Source: Physcomitrium patens (taxonomy: Eukaryota; Streptophyta; Bryopsida; Funariales; Funariaceae). Taken from it: 64,000 nucleotides of DNA. The notes beneath the pieces are model-generated. The model was given only the letters and a program-made list of their open reading frames with translations, did no database searches and had not been told where the DNA came from. Positions 51,302 to 64,000 of the stretch are shown here, in pieces (position 1 is the first letter of the stretch; each line of letters opens with the position of its first letter). The position numbers and the translations under genes are program-made. The stretch covers positions 10,697,935-10,761,934 of the forward strand of contig NC_037270.1 of the NCBI RefSeq assembly GCF_000002425.4, written 5' to 3'.

Positions 51302-53607
51302 CTATGAAGGAAGCAGGATATTTTTTGGTCTCCAACAAGTTCTCCCTCGAACTATTTCTGCTCCATCACTTTCCATCCGCAACAAGTGTACAAATTGTAA
51401 AAATCCTACACTGGCATCCGCAATTTTTATCTGAGACGTGATTGTCGGTAGCTCTGCTGCGTGAGAGAAGGTATGCATTGCCCTATTAGAAGCACCATTG
51501 CGTGCCCTATTTGTCATTCCATTCGACTCCAATGAGCCCGAGGTTGATGGCTCAAGACTGGCCATTGATTGCACCACGTCAGACTGTCCACACTCTCTCC
51601 TATACTCCAGGTTCATACTAACCAACTCGTAATTATCCAAAATTGTAGGTGGTACACTCTGCATAAGCACATCAAATAATGTATTCAGTGTCATAGATAA
51701 ACGAAACGAAAATAGAATGCTGGCTGGTAGAAGATTACGTAGGAATTCACAGAATAGGGTACACAAACCAATACTTCCAGAAAAATTATCCATATGATTT
51801 TACCTCCATCATCCAACCAATGTACTTCACGTTGTTCACATGCTGGTTCATATCCAAGTCACTGCGTCTTGGCTGTAAGAACACGAAAATCATTTAGATG
51901 TTGTCGGAATCAGAAGCCACGAATTGCTCTAAAACCAAATGATATCAAAAACAACAAATCAAATGAACCACGGAACTAGTTCAACCAATCGAAAATAAGC
52001 TGACCGTTAGCCCCGAGCGAACAAACTCAGCATTGCCATCGAGCCTGATGATCTTCTGCGTCAACATGCTCTCGTGTTTAATTGCTGATCTGTCCAGAAA
52101 ATAGGGAGATATCTCGGTTCTGACTTCCTCAGGCATCTTGGAAAGCTTTCTCGTCTTTCTGTGCATCATCACCCACGTGCTGCACACAACCAAGACCGCA
52201 CACAATCACCACAATGCAGCTCTAGCCAATACAAAATGACCACAGAAAATTGATTGAAGACATGTAGATGAGAACAATAAAGATTCATGAGTAAAATCTC
52301 ATTTCAAGTCTTCAAAATGAAGCGACTCTTCAGGTATGTGAAGATGCACACCTGGTGGCACGGGCTAGAATTTGTCCTGTTTTGTAATCTCGCACAAGCC
52401 AGTCTCTACGCATCCCGTTCTTACCGGACGCTGCCACCCACGTATCCATCTCAACAGCATCGCCCCTGTTCACACACAAGAGACCAACGTTAATAACTCT
52501 TCACAGCCACTCTGTTCTTCTACCTAATCAGGGCACAATCTAGAAGCATTTCCATGTAGCGCCTTCTTTACACTTATCATTAAAAGATCTAGAACATGTG
52601 TGGCACATTCACTCGGATCCTATTGACGATTTTACGAAATATGAGTATTTAATAGGCCACGAAGTCAAATTGGCATAGCATAAAGAGGGAGATCGTCTGT
52701 CTCGTTGCGTACCACGCAGGATACTGCTCAACGTGGACTTGCATCCGGCTGACGACCCAAATTAGATTCCTGCAAGACATTGCACGCGTTGCTCCAAAAC
52801 CATCTCCAGCAATTCCCGACATCCACACATGATTCAAAGCCGTCTCCTGCACAAGGACCGGCACAAAACTCTTGTTGAGCTCTACTCGTACAATTAACAA
52901 AACTTATGAAGTCAACACATCCATTACTAACTACGGAATCTCCACGCCAATAACCAGCAAGTGAACCTGCCAGCCATGAATATGTGAGACAGTGAACCGC
53001 CAGATTGTCCAATTACCTGGAAATGATTCATCATAGTCTCAATAGAAGCCGTTCGATCAGCTCCAATCTCATATGACCGAATCACGAAAGTCTGTCGATA
53101 AACTAGCCTACTTTCCACAAGTCTACCCTGCCGAAGAGCATCAACGGGGACTCTTGTTTTTCCAGAGAAAACTTCATGCCGCCTCTGGGTCTCCGCCGCC
53201 AGTGCCACACTGGCTATGGCGGCAAGGACTGCCCTAAACGCTTCACTGTCTTTCTCAAGGAGAGAACGTGGCACTACATTAGAAAGAGGCTCGTTCACGT
53301 CCTCGGCCCTGTTGCCCCCCGTGAAGGCTCCATTTCCTGTAGCCGCTGCAGCATTGAGATCCCTCGTTGCGCCATTCAACCCTGCCGATACCTTAAGCGG
53401 AGCTTGCCCGTCGCCAACCGAGAACGAACTGGAGAAGCAATATCCTAATCTCGATTTCAGAGCATGGCACGCTCCAGGAGTTCTCAATGTGGACGTGAGC
53501 GACTCGCAATGATTGCACAGAGAAGAGCTAATCGCTGGACTGCTTCTTCCTACATCTACCCCACAAAAGTTTGTTCTAACTAAACCTGTTCCTGTAATCA
53601 TCTCCAT
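51302..53607 (-). CDS. FATB: Acyl-ACP thioesterase FatB, plastid, six exons, 479 aa
   Basis: Exons on the minus strand are 53607-53017, 52846-52713, 52465-52352, 52179-52005, 51872-51804 and 51658-51302, all with GT..AG borders and consistent phases. An in-frame TAG just upstream fixes the start. Residues 1 to about 60 are Ser-rich and lack acidic clusters, fitting a plastid transit peptide. AVLAAIASVALAAETQ is the hydrophobic segment typical of FatB. RSYEIGADRTASIET and NLIWVVSRMQ follow. The active region has Asn347 and His349 in DLDMNQHVNN and Cys384 in EYRRECG. It ends GAEIVRGRTCWRPK. The enzyme releases mainly saturated fatty acids from acyl carrier protein in the plastid stroma, ending fatty-acid synthesis. 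The usual PRWSDLD reads PRRSDLD (Arg341). Its 3' end converges on the STEEP1-like gene. Confidence 0.97.
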
Positions 53608-54960
53608 CGACTCTGTCTACACCTGTGCGTTTTCACATGCGAGATGGAGCGTGGCACAGTTACCAATACCCCTTCGTAACGATCTGCCGCGCTCGAGAGC
53701 AGTTTGCAACACACTTACATAATCAGAGAAAATGTGATCTTTACCTCACCAAATTAATCCACACTCTCACTCAAAGATCGGCGCCCTCCTCAGATGCCAA
53801 CCTTCCCAACCCAGATCTACGCGAGCAACCTCAGCCCCACCGCCCCCGATCTCGATCTACATCTTTCGCACTCCCGGAACCTTTTTCTTCCAAACCGAAG
53901 ACCCAGCTCCCGCTCCTCCTAGTGAAGGCAATACAAAATCACCCGCAAAACCAAAATCCACATTCCAACCAACGGAACGATCTCAAAGAAAACGTAGCAC
54001 CGAGCACTCTCTCATCCTCGCTGCTCGCTCATCCGCACACCAAAACTCCTCCCCTGCTGCTCTCTCCCCCTGTGGACTCCACAACACATCACAAGCCATG
54101 CGGGATCATTGTCAGCGCCACCAACAGCAGCAGCAGCACCCACTGACACTACCAACAGAATGGATTACTGCGAACAAATTGGAAAGAGGCCCCCAATGCC
54201 TTTCCCGTCCTTCCCCCTTGCTGCATACCCAACACTAACTAAGCACTCCCACGTACCTCTTGGGACGAATCACTGTACAACCGGCATAGACAACTGTGCA
54301 CTATGACTCAATTTGCATATTCCCTCCCTTCTAGCAAGACTTTGCTGTTTCGTGACGGAGCGTGGATGATGCTGGTGGTGCGTGGTGGGTTGCTTCGAGG
54401 CTAAACGAGACGCGACCCAGTTGAGATGATCAGCCTGGCTGGCTGGCTGGCTGGCTCCTCTGCGAGCATAATCAATTGGGTCTTGACATTTGCTGCGAGA
54501 GGGCCATCATCGGCAGCGCCAGTAGCAGCGGCAGCGGAGCATTCAAGGAGGTGGTGGAGCCTCGCGAGGTATGAGGAAGGCGGCACGGGCGGCCGGGCCG
54601 GGCCGGGCCGGGCCGGGCTATGACTGGGAGACCAGGTCCCACCCGTCCACAGGCCGCGTCTGTGTGCTGCCATGACAGCTTTGCGTCTTGAGTCACTTTT
54701 TTATAATATTTATTTTTAGCCCGCTGGCCACTTTCGCGACGCAACTGCGCCGCGCGTCTGTCCACGTTTGGTCGTGTCACGTCGCGGCAGGACCTCGGCA
54801 TATGGCCAGGCGGTAAAGCCAGTTCTGTTAGTACTTCCATCCCTTGTAATTCGTCCGTCTTCATTCATCCATCTATCATCAGCTTGACTCCCTGAATTAG
54901 CATCTGTTTCCATGTGATTGTTTTATGGTACGTTGTTAGTTGGGTTTTTCGTACTGAAAT
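53608..54960. promoter_or_regulatory. Upstream region of FatB, GC-rich, with short tandem repeats
   Basis: Should contain the promoter and 5' UTR of FatB. It holds a (GGCT)n run at about 54432-54455 and a (GGGCC)n run at about 54592-54616. Frames on both strands (53625-54146 plus, 54472-54864 minus) are Pro/Ser/Gly/Ala-rich and carry no recognised domain. Confidence 0.45.
54592..54616 (+). repeat. GGGCC pentanucleotide repeat
   Basis: Five near-perfect GGGCC units in a row, followed by GGGC. Guanine triplets spaced this closely could form a G-quadruplex on the plus strand about 1 kb upstream of FatB. Confidence 0.85.
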
Positions 54961-55750
54961 GCTTTTATTACTTATATACATACATGCAGAGATATATATG
55001 TATATATGTATGAGTATATTTGTACGTATGTATAGAGTCACAAACAAACACATTGATGCTTGACACAAGGACGCACATGACTTCTACATTTATGTTGCTT
55101 TCAGTATTGAGGACATTTATTAGTGTTTTTCTTTCTTTGACTATCTAATATAGAAAGAAAAAAAATGTAAAATAAAATAATTAACAACAAATTATATCAT
55201 TATCGTCAGTTTTTTATAATTTCAATATTTATATATTGGTTTATTGATGTGTATTATACTTTTATATTCCAGCATTCAACAATAGACTTTCTTGTCCGTT
55301 TGGGATATATATTTTAATTTTTAGATATTATCAGATGTTTAATTATATGTGTATTTTTTTCAAACAAATAAATTATAATTAAATTAAAATTTATTTAGTG
55401 GCCTTGTAACTTCTGATTTATAACACAAACTTTCAAATCATAATACTTTGTATGTATTGTCATGTTGCATATTATAGAAAAAAAATATTAGAATAATAAA
55501 TTTGTGAAAATAAATTGATATAATGCACGCCTCTCATTTTTACATTTGCACTTCTAATCACATTTTTAGCTTCAATCTAAAACATTTATTCTACTTTAAT
55601 ACATTACTATAAAAATAGTTTAAAATATATACACACATACATACAACCTGTATGTTAATGTTTTTGAATTTTTTGGACTTTTTTTTGTATGAAAAAATAA
55701 TATTAAAAAATAAGAGTAGTCTAAAACTGGAAGAATAAAAACAAATTCTT

Positions 55751-55777
55751 AAAAAAAAAAAAAAAAAAAAAAAAAAC
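55751..55777 (+). repeat. Poly(A) tract, 27 A
   Basis: Uninterrupted A run inside AT-rich spacer; origin unclear. Confidence 0.95.
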
Positions 55778-55881
55778 TTTCAGAAACATTAGACAATAAA
55801 ATAATTTATGTTTTGTAACTCAGAATATGTATATGTGTAATTTAAAAAAAAAAACATAGTTTTGGTCACAAGAAGACTTTT

Positions 55882-55920
<39 letters not shown>

Positions 55921-56057
55921 ACTTATTACTCAAGGCTCTAAAGCAACCACTTATGAAAAAGCAATTTATTTATGTTCAAAAGAATAATAACAAAATAACC
56001 AAAAATTGATGTTGGATTGGATTTTAAATATATAAAAAAAATGATTAATTTCTATAA

Positions 56058-56058
<1 letters not shown>

Positions 56059-56112
<54 letters not shown>
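56059..56112. repeat. Compound (CA)n-(TA)n microsatellite
   Basis: A (CA)n run of about 12 units passes straight into a (TA)n run of about 14 units. Similar compound tracts occur at about 30048-30099 (TA then CA), 38926-38970 (CT then TA) and 56478-56539 (TA then GA). Confidence 0.9.
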
Positions 56113-56116
<4 letters not shown>

Positions 56117-56410
56117 ACTTTTATGTTTATAAATTTTCAAAGTGATAATATACATATGCCTGTAATGAGTTTCTATGATAAATGAACAATGAATAATAAA
56201 TTACAAAGTAATACATCTAAGATTAATTACATTTTAATCAATATGGACATAAAAATATATAATATATGGATATAAAATTACAATTAAAAAATAAATATTT
56301 CAATTATTTTTTTTAATTGAGCAGTTTAAATCATCAATGATATTAATAAAATAGAAAATACAATAATTTAATTTTTTTAAAGATTAAAATATTTTTTGAG
56401 ATACCATGTT

Positions 56411-56451
<41 letters not shown>

Positions 56452-56477
56452 TGTGATCTAAATAAATTTGATGTATG

Positions 56478-56487
56478 CATATATATG

Positions 56488-56539
<52 letters not shown>
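56478..56539. repeat. Compound (TA)n-(GA)n microsatellite
   Basis: (TA)n followed directly by about 16 (GA) units, one of the longest simple-repeat blocks in the window. Variable between individuals if typical of such tracts. Confidence 0.9.
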
Positions 56540-56542
<3 letters not shown>

Positions 56543-57188
56543 AAAACAAAACCTATAAGCTAAAATATAGCTAAAATCATGTATTTTAAGAATAACTAAG
56601 AGAGCTGTTAAGAACAATGTGAGGTCTTATAGAAGAAGAAATATAAGAACTAAAACATCTTTAAAATTCAAAACTAAAATTAAAGATATAAGACACTTTA
56701 AATCCTACATAATGTACTAAATAAGAAATAATATGACTTCTATACTTTTGCTTGATACTATTACAGTATTTAAAAATCTAGCAAGGGCATAGCTTGTATC
56801 ATAATTTCAATATTTATTAATATTGTTATCCTTGTAATGTCTATGGAGTAAAATATAGATTACTTGTTGTCACTAATAGTAGTAAATAATAGAGCAATAA
56901 TAAGTCCAAGTATATTTGGTCATAAAATGAAGTAAAATCATTTCTAAACATGTGTAGAAATTTATTATTAATTTTAAATTTTTTTTATTAAAAAATAAAA
57001 ATTAAAACATGTTGATTTTAAAAAATAATATTTTTAAATCAAATATTTATATAGATACGTTACACAGATAAATTTTAAAAAATTAAAGGTTTTATTGCAG
57101 TATTAACGAAGATTGCAACATGACATTACAAAGTTTTAATATATATATATATATATATATATAATGGTTAATATTGTATTTTTCCTAC

Positions 57189-57228
<40 letters not shown>

Positions 57229-57786
57229 GTATGGTAGATTTGTCAATTATTGATAATTGTCTTTGTACAAATTCTACAAGAGATGGGAGTAGTAGCCACC
57301 TAATACAATGTATGTTTTATTTGATAAGCATTTAAAATAACTATTTGACAATCTTTAGAAATTTTACTAGCCCTAGTGTTTAGTTTGATGTGGGTCTACA
57401 TCTTAAAAAATAAAATTTTTAATTTAATATAATTCATTCATTTTTAATTTTTTATATCAATTTTGCTGTGCATTTGTGATTTTATGTTTGTTTCCTCAAC
57501 AACCAGTTCTTTTCATTTTCTATCAAATATTCAAGTTATGCAAAATATTTTTTAGAAGTAAATATTTATTCCATACTTTTTGAATTAAAAAAATATAATA
57601 ATAATAATAATAATAATAATTGTAGCTACATATATTTTTTAAACATTGTTAAAAATAGTTACATTAATAACGAAAATTAAAGATTAAAATATGCATTTGA
57701 ATAATTATTATGTTTATACTTTTTATTGGATTATATTAATTTTTAATTATTATAATTAAATAATTTTAAACTAGAAAAAACATACT

Positions 57787-57829
<43 letters not shown>

Positions 57830-59560
57830 TTTCTCTATTATATATTAATTGCCAGTTATCATAAATAGGTATGTTGCTTCAAAAAAATTGGTCAATTTTG
57901 AAAATAAATTCTACAAAAAATAATAACCTTAATTGGGCCTATGGACATGGATACAATCTAGAAGGTAGCTTTTAACTTTTGGGTTATTTTAACATAAATC
58001 TACAAGATACATGTTATCTCCATCTTTAAAAATCAAGTACATTATTGCACCAAATACAACTATGTCATTTTTCTTCATGGTATGTTATATTTAAAGTGGC
58101 ACCTACAATTTTTTCCAATTAATTTACAATACAACCAATTATTGCCAATTTTATAGAGTACAAATTAAATATAATTTTTTACTGCATTTCTAATAGTTGT
58201 TTTTTATTGTTTCATTATAATATAAAATAAAAATGAAAATTATGCCATGTTAATAGATTTTTATGCTTTCATAAAAATCACTTTGACTGTTTGTTTGTTT
58301 GTTTGTTTGTTTGTTTTTTTTTGTTGAATCAACCATTGATTTATAAAAATTCCTACTTGCATGTTATTAATTCAATTTCAAGTTATGTACCACAAAAAAT
58401 ATAAAGAAAAACATTATTTCTCCAAGTAAATTATTTTTAGGAATTGGATTCTATCAATTTATTATTTATAAATTACCAATTACATTTAAAATTCCAATGA
58501 TATATTATTTCGATGTAAAATCTCTTATCATCTCAAATTAGTTTTTCTTGGTTGTAGATTATAATACATACCATAAACATAATTAGTGTATTTGATCAAA
58601 AATTATTTTAAACTAACTCTCATATCATGATAACAATAATGGCATATAAAATTATGGCAACAGTCTTGCAAATCATTGAAGCTCTATCATCAACAAATAA
58701 AGAACAACAATCAACTTATCTACCAGTGGAGTATATTATCTTTCTTACATGTGCCAATATTCCAGTCCAATCCAACGTTTGCATTTACAAGGTGGCAAGG
58801 AGTTGTGTTATTGGAAGAAAATAGTATGTATATATATATATATATATATATATAAATATAGTGATGGTTTGAACGAGGTGGCAAAAATTAATGAGAGTAT
58901 TAGTTGGGAAATGAGTATCCATAAGCAATAGAAAAAGAGTGTGCTAATTTTTCAAATATGTAATAAACATGTTTAATGCCCTGATTTTCATGCTTTTTTG
59001 TCTAACTTATTGTTTACAAATAAAGAACATAAGTATATTATACAAAGCTAGTTGCCAAAAATATAATTAGACTTTTAATTTGGCCAATAAAAAAGTGAAT
59101 ATTTGTGTATGTATGTATATATGTTTAAATCATTCAAATAGATAAATAAATACACATGATTACACATGATTACACATGGCATTATTTTTATAGAATTCTT
59201 TTATCCTTGCAATTTTTTTCTTCAACTACTATTATTATTATTTTTCAATCAAATCTATTAGTAATTTATATACCATATTGATGTGAATACATATATTTCA
59301 TCAAATATAATACAACTTTTATTAAACTAACTTTACGTAGGCACATACACAGTACAGAGACCTTTACCCAATAATTCTCCATTCAGATGATAACTCAAGC
59401 ATTAATATAATTTAATCCTCAAAAACAATTTGGACAAATCTACATCCAATGTATAGTAGTCAACAAATCATGGGATAAAATACAATACATATATATAGAT
59501 ACAGATAATGAAAAGTAAAAATTGACAGAATTCAGTTCTGAAATTAACTCTAAGTCCAAA

Positions 59561-60380
59561 AAAGTCAACCCTAAACCTGTACAAGTTTGATTGAGCAAAT
59601 ATACCCCCCTTGAACACTCTGCACCATAATACACACACAAATCCCTTTCAAATTTGAAATGCCATGAACAGTGCAAGAGATTCACATTCACACAGCTCCC
59701 TGCACCCCCCCCACCCCTCCGTGCAGACACATGGCCGCAAGGCGACAGTTCCAGAGCGACAAGATCGGAGAAAAGTCTCCCCCATCAGTGGTGGTGCAGA
59801 TTCTATACCAGAGGGCGACAGATTCTGTCCCTGAAAGGGGCAGTTTGGCCTTGGGAGAGCCCTTAGTGAGTCTGGAAGCATCTGTGGACCCATTCACACG
59901 GGGCGAGAGAAGGAGTGAACTCCAGCCACCAGTTTGGGAGTACCTCTACTTTGTGGCCGTGAGAACAGGAGCCTAACTTGGTTGTGTGGGATAGTCCGTC
60001 AGGGCCGCTAAAATTGAAGAGCTTCTATAATTGGCTGGGAGCAGTTTGGGGTTCTGGAACTGGTGGTCTACTTCAAATAGCGGCCCTCCTTCGATCCCAC
60101 CTGGTTGTCGTTACTATATATGGAAAGAGTTCATGGCAACTGCCAAAAAAACCCATGCCAGGTCACTAAAAGATTTACTGATCTTTCTTCTTTCTTTCCT
60201 TCGTCTACCCCCCTGTTCGCCTCTCTTTACTTTCCGTACTTTTACTTTATTTACTTTCTTTACTTTCTTTACTTTACTTTCTGTATCCTTTTTCCCGTTT
60301 CTTTCATTGCTTTTGAGATTGGAAAGGGAGGCACCATGTTCCTAGTTCTTACTATTTGTTGGTATGAGTAATTGTAGTAT
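59561..60380. other. Small GC-richer island without a supported gene
   Basis: Plus-strand frames at 59671-59976 (101 codons) and 60031-60345 are the longest, and a minus-strand frame lies at 59648-59893. The first has a protein-like stretch (PPSVVVQILYQRATDSVP, PPVWEYLYFVAVR) but I cannot name a family or connect it by splicing. A degenerate (TTTAC)n run lies near 60225-60290. Confidence 0.35.
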
Positions 60381-61703
60381 GACTTTGAACTAAAATTTAG
60401 GATGAAGTAATTTGTCAAACTAATAAAGGAATCGTGAAATGGATATTTAGAGTGGGTTTTATTAGTGTAACAAAAAAAAAAAGAGAAAAAAACGAAACCG
60501 GAAAAAAATAATTAAAAAAATATCAAAGTAGTTTATTGAATTGTAACTCAATTTTTTTTTGCATTTTTTAATTTGGTAAGATTTTTGTGATTTGGTTTTA
60601 TATTTTTCATATATTTTAAATGTGTTTTTTATTTTTAAATTATGAGAAAAAATTATATAAAAGGGACTAAAAACTAATGAAAATTATTCGATTATATACA
60701 TGCATACACACATACAGGGAATCAAAAAAATGATAATAAAATAAAATCTATTGTTATAAATGTACACACTTATATAAAGTTGTGTTATAGAATTAAAAAG
60801 TGACTCAACTAAACTCCTATTAAGCACTCATTTTCGAAACATCTTCTGTTTATAAGAGCTCTCGTGCAGAAATCTATATGAACTCAAATTATCACTTCCT
60901 TTCTTTAAAAGTTTTTCCTTTGGAAGAAATAATATAATACTCTAGTTTATAAAACAAAGTTATCAGTTTATATGCACATTTGAATTTTTTTTTTAAAAAT
61001 GTTTTGGTCAAAATAAAATAGAAGTAAAAATATAGTTGATAAAGCAAAAGAAAAACATGTTTAAATATTTAAAGAGTTGTTTAACAATAACTTAATATGA
61101 CTATGCAATCTTTAATTTAAAATAGTATAAAAAAGTTGAAAGTAATTCAAATGATTACATTGAAACGTCCATATTTTGAACACCAAAAAGGCATGACGAG
61201 CTATTTTGATTCCAAACGTAGTCAAAGTTCCAATGTGGGATTGCATTCTTTAAATTGAATATTTATAATTCATAACTTCTTTCAAGCTTGGAGCTTATGA
61301 ATTATTTTATTTATCTAATATATTTTGATTCATTCTTTACTTTGATAGCCACCAATATTATCTTAATATCAATTACAATGTCTTTATAAATTATAAATAT
61401 AATAAAGTATGCATCTATAAATATTTTGTGAGATAATGATCGATACAATTGTCCATGATTAAACAAATATTAGATGTATTCAATCTAGTTTATATCAAAC
61501 TGTCATCAAAAAACTTTATGAGAGAGATTTTTGCATGTCTTCTAACATTATAATCAAATATTGGTTTTGGGTGGTTACCTCAAAATTTAATAATAATATT
61601 ATTACTATTTTTATTTTTATTTTTTCATATTATTCCATTTCTTTTTATTATAAAAACTTCTCCCAACCAATAATCTTTACAACTTGAATCCATTTGTTCA
61701 TTT

Positions 61704-61743
<40 letters not shown>

Positions 61744-64000
61744 TATTCATTTGGCGCAGTTATGAGAGGCCATTGGAGCAAATGGATGATTATCATCCTA
61801 TATTCCACATCTATGGACACTCCAATCTTCATGAAGAAAAAAGATTGGTCAACAATGATACTTTTCCAAAGCCTCTATGCCTTTCTTTGTTTTGGGATGC
61901 TTTTTATTTTTTTATTTTTTTTTCTTTTACTCCATTTTGTTTATGTTGGATTTCATCCTACCTTGCTTGCCTCTTTCTTCTTTATCTAGGTTTTTCTTCC
62001 ATCTTCAAGCATTCCTTCATATGATGGACTTTGGTTGTAGATGACCCTCTTAATACATGGTTTGATTGCATTTTTACTATTTCTTATTACTACCATCATT
62101 TTAAAAACTTTGATGTAGTTTAATAAATATAATATATATAATTAAGCATCATTTTTTTAGAATAAAAATAAAAATATAAATATATATATATCTATATATA
62201 AATACATTATTGTATTTATTTTTTAAAAAATATTAAATAAATTCTTTATATTGAATTAAAACATGAGTGATTACAAATCATATAATATCCCAATTACTTA
62301 TGTTACAAAGGTAATATTTTTAATATTTTTTTATACATCGTATCTATTCAATTGATTTTGATTTTTGTTAATTTTATTATATGTATTATTTACAATATGT
62401 ATAATTTGATTAGATTTTGAAAGGATTGAAGAATGGTTTAGTTACTCAACAATCTTGCAAAAGATAGATAGGAATAAAATACAAGCCTTAAAGATTAATT
62501 TTGTAGTTTAAATATCTATCAACAAGAAGAATTTGAAGAATATAAATATATAAGTGAGACATTTTTCAAAGATAGAGGAAAGAACAAAAACAAGTAGATA
62601 TATATTTTCAAAAATAAATTAGAATATGTGAGCCAAATTTTATGACTCACAATGCAGTTAGAATAAATATTAGAATAAATCAATGGAGTTAGGAAGAAAA
62701 AAGTTTGGATGTAGTTAAGTAAGATAAATTATTGAAAAAAAGTCTCATTTAGGTATTAAGAGTTGACTACAATTATAATGGTAGGTGAAATAATTGTAGT
62801 TTAAAATTAGATTAAATTGGAATAGTGGTGTCATATTGATAAAGTGGTAAAGAAAGGGATAAATAATAGAAAATTGATTACTTGGATCTTTAAAACTAAA
62901 AAAATATATTAAAAATATATTTTAAAAAATACATACTATTTTAAAGTAAAAATAGAATAAGAAAGAATTCTAAAATGACTCCTAATAATCTCTCATATGG
63001 TGTGTTCAGGACTTACAAAAAACAAACAAACAAAAAAAAAGAATCCACTGATTGGTGACATACTTTGCTAGATCGGTTTGGGTTGCACATGTTTTGGTTT
63101 AGACGATTTGAGACTAAGTAGGTTATGTCAACAATATTGGGCGGATGAGGTATGGAGCGCTAAAATTTGAATGCGGCAGAATTAATGAGCAAAGCAAGGC
63201 AATGCAAGGTGTAGTATGTAAAAGATGAAGAAGTCGAGCGACGATGGATTTGGTCAGGTACATGTATGTTGCTTAGAGAATTTTGTGCTAAAAAAAAAAG
63301 TAGAGATTATAGGATAGGGTGGCAATTTATACTAAAGTTGCATAGAAGATCAAATTATGATTTAGTTAGAGGGTGAATGAGAGAATCTAAGAAGAAAAAT
63401 GTGAGTGTTATAACAACAAGAAGTTATTGGTCTTGGGCATAAAAGTAGATCCAGATCAATAGAGAAGGTTTTCAATTAGAAGAAGAAGGGAGTGCCAATT
63501 TTAGAGGAGCTTGAATTGACTAAAAGAGAAGCAACAATGGTGTTGTATTGAGTTGGTATTGATGGATCTAAGCTATACGGCCGTTTAGAGGAGGCGGTAA
63601 GATCAAGGCATTTTTATAAAAAAGAATCATAGCAGTGGTGTTGCAAGGACGTGGAAACAATCTGGTAGTGACAAGGACAAGATATGGCTTGGAAATTGAT
63701 GATTATAGTAGATTGGTTGTGATTTGCAATATTGTTATAAGGTGATAGTTGATTTCCAGTAGTAATACAAGTTTGAAAGGATTTTTATATATATTTTTGG
63801 CATGATAATAAAAAATAGTGGTGTTGTGATCAATGTTTAGTATGGTTATTTCTTTTTTAAAGAAAGTAATGCAAATGAAATTCTCATGAGTTAATTACTA
63901 GGCATCTTAAATAAATAATAAAAAAACAAAATAAAAAATAAAAAAATATATAAAAATAAAAGATAAAAATAAATAAAATAAAATAAAATAAAATAATTTT
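60381..64000. other. AT-rich spacer to the right edge
   Basis: Nothing coding is recognised. A (TA)n tract lies at about 61709-61741. The part 63060-63800 is less AT-rich and may be an old repeat, but no retroelement motif was found. The last 100 bases are an A-rich degenerate (AAAAT)n run. Confidence 0.55.

Larger units (their letters stand above)
54961..59560. other. Very AT-rich gene-free spacer
   Basis: No recognisable gene. (TA)n tracts lie at about 55890-55916, 56084-56112, 56415-56446, 56478-56506, 57140-57163, 57192-57221, 57796-57827 and 58828-58853, two of them joined to (CA)n (about 56059-56083) or (GA)n (about 56507-56539) runs. A poly(A) run of 27 sits at 55751-55777, (TAA)n near 57597-57620, (GTTT)n near 58290-58313 and a ACACATGATT tandem at about 59152-59177. 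Frames at 58627-58931 have no motif. Confidence 0.6.

Noticed and set aside
53625-54146. 173-codon plus-strand Pro/Ser/His-rich frame upstream of FatB
   Set aside because: No start context, domain or splice support; lies in the FatB promoter/5' UTR region.
1-64000. CRISPR arrays, bacterial operons, integrons or phage
   Set aside because: The sequence is plant nuclear DNA with spliced genes; no regularly spaced repeats or bacterial-type genes were seen.

Overview
This is a nuclear window from a land plant, most likely a moss. Four spliced genes are plant-type: a BOI/SBP1-class RING E3 ligase, a UBP1/UBP2-class deubiquitinase, a STEEP1-like plus DUF167 fusion protein, and a FatB acyl-ACP thioesterase. 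The spacers are very AT-rich and full of (TA)n tracts, and the repeats include a chromodomain-bearing Ty3/Gypsy element and a Tigger/pogo-like transposase relic. Short introns with plant-style GT..AG borders fit a bryophyte such as a Physcomitrium-like moss. The species assignment is inference.

Bases 1-8,312 are a transposon graveyard. A plus-strand Ty3/Gypsy pol relic (RT, RNase H, integrase, chromodomain) begins abruptly at about 1,523. There it abuts the LTR of a second, oppositely oriented Gypsy element whose gag relic runs off the left edge. A related solo LTR sits inside the RNase H region, and another full LTR sits inside the pol element's own 3' LTR. A dead Tigger/pogo-like transposase follows (about 6,860-8,312).

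Bases 8,313-26,600 hold no gene I can recognise. Moderately GC-rich islands (about 8.5-9.6, 10.4-11.6, 14.2-16.4, 17.4-20.0 and 24.7-26.2 kb) alternate with AT-rich stretches full of microsatellites. A Tourist-like MITE with TAA target duplications lies at 13,847-14,203.

The recognisable genes are the RING ligase (26,606-28,179, minus, four exons, 379 aa), the deubiquitinase (42,206-46,068, minus, two coding exons, 1,196 aa), the STEEP1-like/DUF167 protein (47,614-49,759, plus, seven exons, 231 aa) and FatB (51,302-53,607, minus, six exons, 479 aa). The last three form a compact cluster. The deubiquitinase and the STEEP1-like gene diverge from a 1.5-kb shared upstream region with a telo-box at each end; the STEEP1-like gene and FatB converge. 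The exon borders given keep one open frame and match family alignments recalled from general knowledge. They were not checked against transcripts.

The four genes have separate jobs: ubiquitin ligation, ubiquitin removal, a poorly known metal-site protein, and plastid fatty-acid release. I see no sign of a shared pathway or a novel gene system. The most informative observations are the nested retroelements, the MITE, the Tigger relic, the domain fusion and a possible degenerate coding segment near 14.4-14.8 kb.
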